Shown one piece after another: positions 1 to 5,863 of a stretch of DNA of 7,837 nt (position 1 is the stretch's first letter; every line of letters begins with the position of its first letter). The notes under the pieces were generated by a model that searched no databases, was not told the DNA's origin, and was given only the letters and a program-made list of their open reading frames with translations. A program made the position numbers and the translations under genes. The DNA lies in assembly GCA_016199015.1 (NCBI GenBank), contig JACQHN010000098.1, forward strand, positions 1 through 7,837. Reading direction: 5' to 3'. The DNA is from Nitrospira defluvii. Its GTDB lineage: Bacteria > Nitrospirota > Nitrospiria > Nitrospirales > Nitrospiraceae.

Positions 1-971
1 CCTTCCAAGCTGACCTGAAACCCCGGCGAGAACGCCAAGTAGGTCGATCCGGTGCCGGGCACCCGGCGATTCGCAATGAGGGCGTCGACCACCGTCGGAT
101 CGACCCCGCCGCCATTACCCGTCGGAGCAGATTGCTCAAGGGAGGCGCTGATATTGTCATGCGTCAGGTACCGCCAGTTCACCTGTCCCATCAGCACCAG
201 CCACGGCACGGTCACCAGATTGGCGCCGATATTCAGGTTATACTCATCCCCGAATTGATAACCGTCGTTGTTCCGAAACGTATGGCGATAACTGGCGTAA
301 GAAAATTGATTCAGCCGGTGCGGGATCAGTTCGTACGTCTGGTAGATCGACCCGATCAACCCCACGTTGCCGCGCCCCAATTGCGACGGCGCTTCCATGA
401 CTTCTCCTACGCTGTCCCTGGTTTGCGTGCTTCCGGTCGGAAGTTGAACGCCCAACCCCGCGATGAGCATGCTCCGCAGAGTCGGCAGAATGTTGTACTT
501 CGCGGTCACAATCATGTCTCCGACGTTGTTGTCGGCAAACCGCACCGGCTCGCCGTTCCCGCTGTCCCCTTCCTCCCCCAGTCCGTCCAGGTGGCGATGG
601 GTCCGCCAGAGATACGGAATGGTGACTTGCACCGCGAATCGGTCCGTCACGCCATAGTTCAGATCGAACGCCATCGTCTGGGTGATCGTGCGAGTTTCCT
701 GATGGTGATCCAAAATCATCCGGCGTTCATCTTGCTTGATGGCGGGGATAATACCCGACGTCCCCTCCAGCAAGCGCATGGGGGTATAGTTGTAGATCGA
801 ATTAAACGTCAGCAGGCCGGCTTGGGGCACCTGCTGCTGCGATCCGATCACCACGAAGCAGGTCACGGCGCCGCAGGCCGCGTGAGCAGCCGGCACCGCG
901 TCCAGACTCGCACTCAGCAGCACCAGGACACTGAACAGGGTCGCAGCGAATCTTCTCCTTACACACCGCAT
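1..971 (-). CDS. Outer-membrane beta-barrel protein, MetA-pathway/transporter-like (3' end outside window)
   Basis: An open frame reads leftwards from ATG at 971 through 323 codons with no stop, so the C-terminus lies outside the window. An AAGGA Shine-Dalgarno sits 9 bases before the ATG. Residues 1-31 form a signal peptide (basic RRR, hydrophobic core, AHA cleavage site at 29-31). The mature protein starts with a Cys pair (C33, C38; CGAVTC), followed by alternating polar/hydrophobic beta strands such as TMAFDLNYGVTDRFAVQVTI and then NVGDMIVTAKYNILP and GLGVQLPTGS. This pattern (barrel strands, 'LPTGS' loop, 'NVGL' strand) is typical of the outer-membrane proteins grouped as 'MetA-pathway of phenol degradation' or 'transporter'; real substrates in that group are mostly unknown. 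It lies 112 bases downstream of the second small His/Cys protein, on the same strand, and may be the last gene of the same unit or have its own promoter. The family call is by eye. Confidence 0.85.
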   Translation of the reverse strand, partial: MRCVRRRFAATLFSVLVLLSASLDAVPAAHAACGAVTCFVVIGSQQQVPQAGLLTFNSIYNYTPMRLLEGTSGIIPAIKQDERRMILDHHQETRTITQTMAFDLNYGVTDRFAVQVTIPYLWRTHRHLDGLGEEGDSGNGEPVRFADNNVGDMIVTAKYNILPTLRSMLIAGLGVQLPTGSTQTRDSVGEVMEAPSQLGRGNVGLIGSIYQTYELIPHRLNQFSYASYRHTFRNNDGYQFGDEYNLNIGANLVTVPWLVLMGQVNWRYLTHDNISASLEQSAPTGNGGGVDPTVVDALIANRRVPGTGSTYLAFSPGFQVSLE

Positions 972-1083
972 AATTGATGGTCCTTCCTCCGATCATGGAT
1001 ACAGCGGCGGCTTCCTGCCTTAAGGCCCTCGCGGCACAGACCGCGCATACAATGAACGACGATGACGAAATGGCTGAGATGTC

Positions 1084-1392
1084 TCAGGAGCGGTGGAATG
1101 GAGGAGGGCCCCGTGAAGTCCGCGCAGTGCTGCTCTCGAGCGGCAACGATTCGAAGACGACGTGATCAGCCACGCCGTTCGGCGGGTCCCCGACTTGAAA
1201 CAGAACGGAAGCCGTATCGAGGTCCTGCCCCGCCGCACACATCCAGGAACACAGCACGGTACTGTGGACCCCTGCCCCGTGATGGGCATGCTGCGAGGCG
1301 TGCTCCATCACCTGCGGGTAGACAAGCCCCTGGAGCGCCACCAGACAGAGGGTCAACACCACACTGATCGCTATGCGCTGCGTCCCGGTCAT
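1084..1392 (-). CDS. Small His/Cys-rich secreted or membrane-anchored protein, copy B
   Basis: This 102-aa protein is not in a family I can name with certainty. Residues 6-25 are a hydrophobic segment (signal peptide or anchor), with no clear AxA cleavage site after it. Then comes a dense ligand cluster: H31, H35, H37, H38, H43, C48 and C52, the last two within C-S-W-M-C. The tail ends with an RGPPPF motif (94-99). The same cluster, spacing and tail occur in the protein at 5477-5782, so the two are homologues. The pattern suggests periplasmic binding of a soft metal such as copper; this is inference. The end motif and size recall DUF2946-type small proteins found beside copper receptors, but the Cys/His arrangement is not one I recall for that family. 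The ATG lies only 5 bases after the TlpA-like stop, with a weak AAGG just before it, which suggests translational coupling. Confidence 0.75.
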   Translation of the reverse strand: MTGTQRIAISVVLTLCLVALQGLVYPQVMEHASQHAHHGAGVHSTVLCSWMCAAGQDLDTASVLFQVGDPPNGVADHVVFESLPLESSTARTSRGPPPFHRS

Positions 1393-1397
1393 AGGCC

Positions 1398-1979
1398 TTA
1401 GCGAAGGGCCGCCGCCCTCACGGGTGCCGCGGATTGAATCCGATTCACAATGTCGTGGATCTTGCTTTCCGTCAGCAGTCCGCCCTTGATGTATTCCTGC
1501 ACCACACCGCTTTGATCGATAAACACGCTCACCGGTAGGCCGAAGACGCCGTACTGGTTGGCCACCTTGTTTTCTCGATCGAGCAACACCGGGAACGTGT
1601 GTTTGTAGCTTTGAATGTGCTCGCGGACCCTGGCTTCATCTTCCAACTCGTTGACGGCCAGCACCACGAACCCTTTCTCGCGGAGTTGGTCATACGCGGT
1701 TTGCATCGCGGGCATTTCCGTCGTGCAGGGTTTGCACCAGGTGGCCCAGAAATTAAGCAGGATGATCTTGCCTCGATACTGCTCAAGGCTATGCGGCTTG
1801 CCGTCGAGATCCGTCAGGGAGAACGCGCTGGCCGGCATCCCTGCAGCCGGGGGGCGGGAGCCCATCGCCCAGACCGTGCCTGCCACACCCACAAGGAGCC
1901 AGACGGCAAGGACGAGACCCCTCCCCCACCAGCCTGTGCACATTCGGTTCAAGAACGACCGGTTCCGCAATCTGTTCAT
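1398..1979 (-). CDS. TlpA/ResA-like membrane-anchored thioredoxin (thiol-disulfide oxidoreductase)
   Basis: This 193-aa protein has a basic N-terminus and one hydrophobic segment (about residues 21-38, ending TVWA), followed by a periplasmic AhpC-TSA/redoxin-type thioredoxin domain. The start of the domain is recognisable as F-S-L-T-D-L-D-G-K (53-61). The active site is WCKPC (81-85), with C82 and C85 as the redox pair, and the cis-proline is in GLPVS (P149). Family members reduce or swap disulfides in the periplasm, commonly for cytochrome c maturation or copper-site assembly. I chose the ATG at 1979 because AAGGAAGGGG (1985-1994) is well placed before it. A GTG at 2009 would add 10 residues and overlap the preceding gene's stop. 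Either way the gene is translationally tied to its upstream neighbour, and the next gene begins 5 bases after its stop. The context suggests it keeps Cys ligands of neighbouring proteins reduced (inference). Confidence 0.94.
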   Translation of the reverse strand: MNRLRNRSFLNRMCTGWWGRGLVLAVWLLVGVAGTVWAMGSRPPAAGMPASAFSLTDLDGKPHSLEQYRGKIILLNFWATWCKPCTTEMPAMQTAYDQLREKGFVVLAVNELEDEARVREHIQSYKHTFPVLLDRENKVANQYGVFGLPVSVFIDQSGVVQEYIKGGLLTESKIHDIVNRIQSAAPVRAAALR

Positions 1980-1984
1980 GGCGT

Positions 1985-1994
1985 CCCCTTCCTT
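1985..1994 (-). promoter_or_regulatory. Ribosome binding site deciding the TlpA-like start
   Basis: AAGGAAGGGG on the minus strand ends 5 bases before the ATG at 1979, an ideal position. The alternative GTG at 2009 has no comparable site, so 1979 is preferred. Confidence 0.7.
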
Positions 1995-2005
1995 CATGCG
2001 GCTGT

Positions 2006-2374
2006 TCACTTGCCCGACCCTCGAATGGAGAGGTTGCCGTCCCGTCCCCCTTGCCCCTGCCTGACGGTCACTCCGGGCGCCGATTCCAGCGATTCCTTCA
2101 TCGACCGAGTGGGTTGATCGCTCAACTCACTACGGGGCACGATCGACCGACTAACCCCTTCCGGTTGCTGTTTCAATTGATTCAGTTCCTGCTGAAGACG
2201 GTCACGCTGTTTCTTCAGATCCTCGATCCGCTGGGTCCGCTCGGAATTAGGCACGACTGCCTTGCCATCCCCCGCCAGAGCGGAGGGGAATTCTACGAAA
2301 CCCATCGCGACGAGTCCCAGACCGACAAGAGCCGGCAGGCGTACCGGTCGAATACTTTTGTGTCGTCTTGTCAT
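2006..2374 (-). CDS. TonB-dependent receptor plug-like N-terminal fragment (122 aa)
   Basis: The protein begins with a signal peptide (basic MTRRHKSIRPVR, hydrophobic core, SALA cleavage at 31-34). Residues 46-70 are a short coiled coil rich in Glu/Lys/Gln/Leu (RIEDLKKQRDRLQQELNQLK). From about 78 the sequence matches the opening of a TonB-dependent receptor plug: IVPRSEL, SMKESLESAPGV, VRQGQGGRDGNLSIRGSG. It then stops at residue 122, right after the SIRG motif, whereas a full receptor has 600-800 residues including a 22-strand barrel. No continuation of the plug or barrel is seen in any frame downstream, where the TlpA-like gene begins. The gene starts 19 bases after the tonB stop with only a weak Shine-Dalgarno; its TGA overlaps a possible GTG start of the next gene. 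It is either a remnant of a deleted receptor or a small protein reusing the plug start. The intact frame and tight coupling mildly favour an expressed protein. Confidence 0.78.
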   Translation of the reverse strand: MTRRHKSIRPVRLPALVGLGLVAMGFVEFPSALAGDGKAVVPNSERTQRIEDLKKQRDRLQQELNQLKQQPEGVSRSIVPRSELSDQPTRSMKESLESAPGVTVRQGQGGRDGNLSIRGSGK

Positions 2375-2393
2375 GATCTCAGCACACAGTGGA

Positions 2394-3533
2394 CTATCGA
2401 TTAAGGCTGTAGCTGACTGGAAGATGCAGCACGACCATCGTCGCCGTCAGCTCATGCTTCATATGCAGGGGACAGGCTCGCCGCACTGCTTCCATCGCCG
2501 CTTGATCCAGCGACTCATGCCCGGAACTCTTGACCACTTCGACATCTTTGAGCTGCCCGTCCTGACGAATGGACACCTTCAGCACGACCTTGCCTTCCCA
2601 TCCGTTCAAGCGCGCCGTGCTGGGATAATGCCGCAATTCGATGATGCGGCGGTGTAACGATTCCGCCAGCCAGCCATAATCGGCCTTCGTCGCCGGCCTG
2701 GGCGTCACCGCGCGGGCCACGACCTGGTGCTCTTGTAACGTGGCAGGATCCTGCTGTGCCGCAGCAACCGGCGCGGTCGGTTCAGCGATTGCTTGTGCAG
2801 GAGCAGGGGGTGCCGACGGCTCACTCACGGCGGCGACGGCTTCCATGACCGGCGCAGGCGCCGAACTTACCGGAGCCGGTTCAGCCACCGGTGCAGCGTG
2901 AACAACCGGCGCACTCGCCGTCACGACTGGCTCGGATCGCGTTTCCACCACCGGCGGCGCACTGACGATCGGCTGCGCCTCATACGTTTGGGCCGCAACA
3001 GGCATCGACTCCAGCACCGTCTGCTCGACCACCGGGGTGACCTCCCGCTTCACTTCGGCCGGGGTCGCCGCCTGCACCAGCGGCTCGGTTTTCTGGATCT
3101 CTTGCGGCTCGATCTGCTGGGGCTGCACCTGAACGACTTCTTGCGGCGGCTGAATCTGTTGTTGCGGTCTCACCGTTTCCACGACCGGCTGCACCTCTCG
3201 CTGAACCGGCTGCGGTTCGACCCGCGTTTCCACCTGGCGCTGCAGAGGCTGAGGCGGGGGCTGCACCGCACGCACGGGCTGAGGCTGCGGCTTCACCGGG
3301 GGAGCGGGCTGGACCTGCGGAGTTGGGGCCGGCTCTTCCGGACGCACGATCTCACGCGGAGCCTCGACCAAGGCCACGTCCCACTTGAACGGCTCCTCCT
3401 GCACGATCATGGCAATCTTCGGCATGAGGCCGAACGCGGCCAGCGCGAGACAGGCATGCAACAGGAGCGACGCGCTCCAGCCCTTCACTGCCTGTTTGGA
3501 TTGCCACGATTGCGCCATGAGCACATTCTCCAT
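2394..3533 (-). CDS. tonB: TonB family energy transducer with long Pro/Gln/Val/Ala-rich linker
   Basis: This 379-aa protein couples the proton-motive force, through ExbB/ExbD in the inner membrane, to outer-membrane receptors. Residues about 18-42 form the N-terminal membrane anchor and contain the conserved S-x-x-x-H pair (S22, H26) that TonB needs to work with ExbB/ExbD. Residues about 55-280 are a low-complexity periplasmic linker, first Pro/Gln/Glu/Val-rich and then Ala/Pro/Val-rich. Residues 283-379 are the TonB C-terminal domain: a helix RRIIELRHYPSTAR with the signature Tyr-Pro (303-304), then EGKVVLKVSIRQDGQLKDVE and a helix ending in RRACPL. The linker is long compared with E. coli TonB (239 aa in total). 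I chose ATG 3533 because GGAAGGG lies 8 bases before it; an upstream GTG at 3560 would add 9 residues. No exbB or exbD is in the window. The neighbouring plug fragment is the only receptor-like partner seen. Confidence 0.95.
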   Translation of the reverse strand: MENVLMAQSWQSKQAVKGWSASLLLHACLALAAFGLMPKIAMIVQEEPFKWDVALVEAPREIVRPEEPAPTPQVQPAPPVKPQPQPVRAVQPPPQPLQRQVETRVEPQPVQREVQPVVETVRPQQQIQPPQEVVQVQPQQIEPQEIQKTEPLVQAATPAEVKREVTPVVEQTVLESMPVAAQTYEAQPIVSAPPVVETRSEPVVTASAPVVHAAPVAEPAPVSSAPAPVMEAVAAVSEPSAPPAPAQAIAEPTAPVAAAQQDPATLQEHQVVARAVTPRPATKADYGWLAESLHRRIIELRHYPSTARLNGWEGKVVLKVSIRQDGQLKDVEVVKSSGHESLDQAAMEAVRRACPLHMKHELTATMVVLHLPVSYSLNR

Positions 3534-3541
3534 GAGATATT

Positions 3542-3548
3542 CCCTTCC
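3542..3548 (-). promoter_or_regulatory. Ribosome binding site deciding the tonB start
   Basis: GGAAGGG on the minus strand, 8 bases before ATG 3533, supports that start over the in-frame GTG at 3560, which lies upstream of this site. Confidence 0.7.
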
Positions 3549-3568
3549 GAAACGAGTCACCCTTGCCC

Positions 3569-4030
3569 CTACTTAAAGACCACTTTGGAAATCGAAGCGA
3601 TCGGCACCTCGACTTGACCGAAATCGGACTCGCCCTTGAAGCTCCCGCTTACTGCGGGAACGAACTCCCCGTTCTTGCCGTTGGCCAAAGTCACGGTCAT
3701 GGTCATGACTGGCGCGGCCTTATCGGCGCCGGGCTTCATCTCGATCTGCTTGATCTGGTCGAACTTGATATTCACCGTCGCCGTACCGCGCTTGGCCGGC
3801 AGGTGCCGAAGTTCATGAGGAACGAATGAGGTCTCGCTCATTTTCTCTTCCCAATAGAAAATGCCGTTCTTGAGTTCGGTTTCGACGCCTTGCTGGTCAG
3901 TCACCACCATCTGGAACGTCTTCTCGGCCTTGTCGGCAGCAGAAAGAGCCGACGTCCAGAACAGCAGTATCAACCCCACCAATCCATACACACCGACCCG
4001 CCTCGCCCTCTGATCCGCCTGCCTCTTCAT
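3569..4030 (-). CDS. Conserved-looking secreted protein of unknown function (153 aa)
   Basis: I do not recognise a named family. The protein has a basic N-terminus (MKRQADQRARR), a hydrophobic core at about 13-28 and a SALSA cleavage region, so it is exported. The mature part (about 120 aa) is strand-rich, without Cys, and appears to hold two copies of a similar sheet motif: one ending TVNIKFDQIKQIEMKPG, and one with GEFVPAVSGSFKGESDFGQ then EVPIASISKVVF. The 'F-G-x-x-x-I/V-P-I-x-x-I-x-x-I/V-x-F' ending is common in small all-beta secreted domains. A strong GGAGG Shine-Dalgarno lies just before ATG 4030. It lies 47 bases after the propeller gene's stop and 35 bases before the tonB start, so it is very probably co-transcribed. 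Its place directly ahead of tonB suggests a role in the same envelope process, perhaps a periplasmic binding or scaffold protein (inference). Confidence 0.85.
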   Translation of the reverse strand: MKRQADQRARRVGVYGLVGLILLFWTSALSAADKAEKTFQMVVTDQQGVETELKNGIFYWEEKMSETSFVPHELRHLPAKRGTATVNIKFDQIKQIEMKPGADKAAPVMTMTVTLANGKNGEFVPAVSGSFKGESDFGQVEVPIASISKVVFK

Positions 4031-4077
4031 GACTCCTCCACTTTTGCTCCTGTAAGGATGGGCATGGCCCTGTGACG

Positions 4078-5349
4078 CTACTGCGCCGCCACGCGATGCA
4101 ATTGCCCCTGCTGCACGATGATTTTATTGTGGGGAAAGGCATGTTCGGTCCAACCGATCGCCACCTTCCCGCTGTCATGAATGGCCACTGTCGGATGCTC
4201 GGCCTTGGAACCGCTGCTTAACGTGAGCACCGGGCCGAATGTCTGCCCGCGATCTGTCGACACCCGCATGACGACGCGTTTCCGTACGCCGGTTACTTCT
4301 TCCCACACCGCCGCGACCTGTCCGTCCGGGTGGACCGCCATCTGTAAGTTGTCCGGCAGTGAGGTGCTGGCGATATGGAGGGGCGCCGGTGCTGAAAAGG
4401 TCGCCCCCTGATCGTCCGACGTCGTGATAAAGAGCCGCGGCTGCTCGTCTCTACCCTCTGTGTACCATCCGATATACAAACGTCCCCGGCCATCGAAGGC
4501 GATCGACGGGCCACGATGCGGACAGGCATCGAACACCCATCCGTCCCGGCTCACCACCGTCGGCGGCGAAAAGGAGCGTCCCTGGTCGGTCGAGTGCGCG
4601 ATGACGATGTCTCGCACGTTACCCTCGAAGGTCTTGCGCCAGGCCACCCACAACGACCCATCCGGCGCCTGGGCCACCATCGGACGGCAACAGGGACAGG
4701 CCATGCCGTCGATCACCACATTCTTGCCGACCGTGGCCCCGTGATCCCGCGAGCAGGCAAGCATGGCGCTGGTCCCGCTCCGATCCTTGTTTCGTCCGTC
4801 CAGCCAGGTCACATAGATCTCGCCGCGCTTCCCCACCGCGAGATGTTCAAATGTGTGGGAAATGGGCAATCCGTCGTCATTCACCTGGACCGGAGTTTGG
4901 AACGTCTGACCATCACTCGAACGCGCGAGCTGAAGATCCGAAGCGAATAACGCCCCGGGAGTTTTGTTGGCGGCAGACCAGGTGACGAACTGAGCGCCAT
5001 CAGAGCCAATGGCAAATCCGGGAGATTGATGAACGGCTTCCGGTCCGCTACCGGTTTGATTCACCTGAACCATGGTCGCTGCCGATTGTCCTGCTGGGAC
5101 TTGCGCCGTCTTGACCTCCCCTTGCAGCCCACTCTTTTCCACCCAGGCAGCATGCAACAGCCCCTCGTGATTAAATCGAAGGGTGGGTGGGGATAACGCC
5201 GTCGTCGCCTGGACCAGTTTGAGTGGCGCCTCTAGTATGACGGCGGCCTGGCGCTCATTGTCGGCACAGGCGAGGTGGGCGGAGCCACTCATCGCGAGCA
5301 GCGCCACGACAACCCTCAAGGCAGTGCGGAAGTCACGGACCAAGAACAT
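4078..5349 (-). CDS. Secreted sialidase-fold (BNR/Asp-box) beta-propeller with CPCCRP motif
   Basis: This is a 423-aa exported protein. Residues 1-29 are a signal peptide (cleavage after ACA, 27-29). The rest is a beta-propeller with Asp-box repeats: a degenerate SSDGQTF (144-150), STDQGRSF (253-260), SDDQGATF (311-318) and STDRGQTF (364-371), with a further degenerate one near SRDHGATVG (200). Genome annotation usually names such proteins 'exo-alpha-sialidase', but the FRIP motif near the N-terminus is absent and I see no convincing arginine triad, so sialidase activity is doubtful. Instead there is C-P-C-C-R-P (218-223) and D-A-C-P-H-R-G-P (274-281), a possible metal or disulfide site. ATG 5349 is chosen because it begins a proper signal peptide and follows GAGGA (5356-5360) by 6 bases; the open frame extends upstream to 5517 with no signal-like start. 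It lies 127 bases after the first small His/Cys protein and 47 bases before the 153-aa protein. Confidence 0.86.
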   Translation of the reverse strand: MFLVRDFRTALRVVVALLAMSGSAHLACADNERQAAVILEAPLKLVQATTALSPPTLRFNHEGLLHAAWVEKSGLQGEVKTAQVPAGQSAATMVQVNQTGSGPEAVHQSPGFAIGSDGAQFVTWSAANKTPGALFASDLQLARSSDGQTFQTPVQVNDDGLPISHTFEHLAVGKRGEIYVTWLDGRNKDRSGTSAMLACSRDHGATVGKNVVIDGMACPCCRPMVAQAPDGSLWVAWRKTFEGNVRDIVIAHSTDQGRSFSPPTVVSRDGWVFDACPHRGPSIAFDGRGRLYIGWYTEGRDEQPRLFITTSDDQGATFSAPAPLHIASTSLPDNLQMAVHPDGQVAAVWEEVTGVRKRVVMRVSTDRGQTFGPVLTLSSGSKAEHPTVAIHDSGKVAIGWTEHAFPHNKIIVQQGQLHRVAAQ

Positions 5350-5476
5350 TGATTGTCCTCGTGTGTCGACGACCTGGAGAAGCAGTGTGCACGGCGCGCG
5401 AGAGAACACGCCGCATTGCTCTGTCACACCTTGCGGGATTACGCCGCAGAGTAAGAGAGCACAACGTGAACTGGGA

Positions 5477-5782
5477 TTAGGCGAAAGCGGGTGGAGCGCG
5501 AGGCTGACTCGGGGCAAGCAGTTGAATCAAAACGGCGTGGTCGGAGTCACACGGAAGGAGGCTGACGATTTCAAACAGCTGCGTGGAATGAACGGGGGTG
5601 ACCACATGCACCCCGGCAGTCGCACACATCCAGGCACAAATGCCGGACCCATGCATGCCGGCGTTGTGATGCGCCGCATGTTGAAGTTCATGCGCAACCG
5701 CGCTGCCGGTCGTCACGGCCAGCAAGGCGATGACGGCGAAGGCAACGACCCAGACGATGGTTTTGAAACGCGATGTTCGCAT
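5477..5782 (-). CDS. Small His/Cys-rich secreted protein, copy A
   Basis: This 101-aa protein has a signal peptide at residues 1-30 (MRTSRFK, hydrophobic core, SAVA). The predicted mature chain begins at H31 and carries H31, H35, H38, H39, H44, C49 and C53, the Cys pair within C-A-W-M-C. Further along are H59, H65, C78 and D81-H82, and the tail holds RAPPAF (95-100). Copy B at 1084-1392 shares the H-x3-H-x(1-2)-HH-x4-H-x4-C-x-W-M-C pattern, an A-G before the fifth His, a D-H before the tail and an R-x-P-P-x-F end. Metal binding in the periplasm is inferred; no characterised family member is known to me. The ATG at 5782 gives a normal signal peptide and a short leader behind the candidate promoter. 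The ATG at 5812 would add 10 residues but overlaps the -10 box. Neither start has a good Shine-Dalgarno. It is the first gene of the array. Confidence 0.76.
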   Translation of the reverse strand: MRTSRFKTIVWVVAFAVIALLAVTTGSAVAHELQHAAHHNAGMHGSGICAWMCATAGVHVVTPVHSTQLFEIVSLLPCDSDHAVLIQLLAPSQPRAPPAFA

Positions 5783-5810
5783 AGTCAAAAACCCGAGGAA
5801 CCAGGCGGGC

Positions 5811-5840
5811 ATGTTACCAAAGTCAGCGGGAGACCGTCAA
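5811..5840 (-). promoter_or_regulatory. Candidate sigma70-type promoter for the envelope gene array
   Basis: On the minus strand, TTGACG (5835-5840) and TAACAT (5811-5816) are separated by 18 bases, matching the -35 and -10 consensus at 5/6 and 4/6 positions. It lies between the TPR stop and the first small His/Cys gene. It would start transcription near 5804 and give a leader of about 20 bases to ATG 5782. I see no clear operator palindrome within it. Confidence 0.5.
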
Positions 5841-5863
5841 CGCAATATTCAGCAATCCCCGGG

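Noticed and set aside
132..977. A 281-codon open frame on the plus strand
   Set aside because: It is antisense to the beta-barrel gene, Arg/His/Gln-rich and without signal or domain. The minus frame has a ribosome site, signal peptide and strand pattern.
972..1083. Possible promoter or terminator between copy B and the barrel gene
   Set aside because: I found no paired -35/-10 boxes and no stem followed by a T-run on the minus strand; the region holds only the barrel gene's ribosome site.
2100..2400. Plug fragment as the front half of a frameshifted full receptor
   Set aside because: I looked for the remaining plug or barrel motifs in the other frames downstream and found only the TlpA-like gene, so a simple frameshift does not explain it.
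2793..3617. A 274-codon Arg/His/Leu-rich open frame on the plus strand
   Set aside because: It is the mirror of the low-complexity Pro/Gln/Val codons of the TonB linker; its composition is an artefact of that repeat.
5350..5476. Possible promoter in the 127-base gap before the propeller gene
   Set aside because: The best pair (TTGTGC and TAATCC at 17 bases) matches the consensus poorly; only a short repeated TGCGGCGT is seen, with no clear meaning.
5350..5517. N-terminal extension of the propeller gene from a start at 5517
   Set aside because: The extra 56 residues would bury the signal peptide, and would overlap the end of the upstream small-protein gene. ATG 5349 has a good ribosome site.
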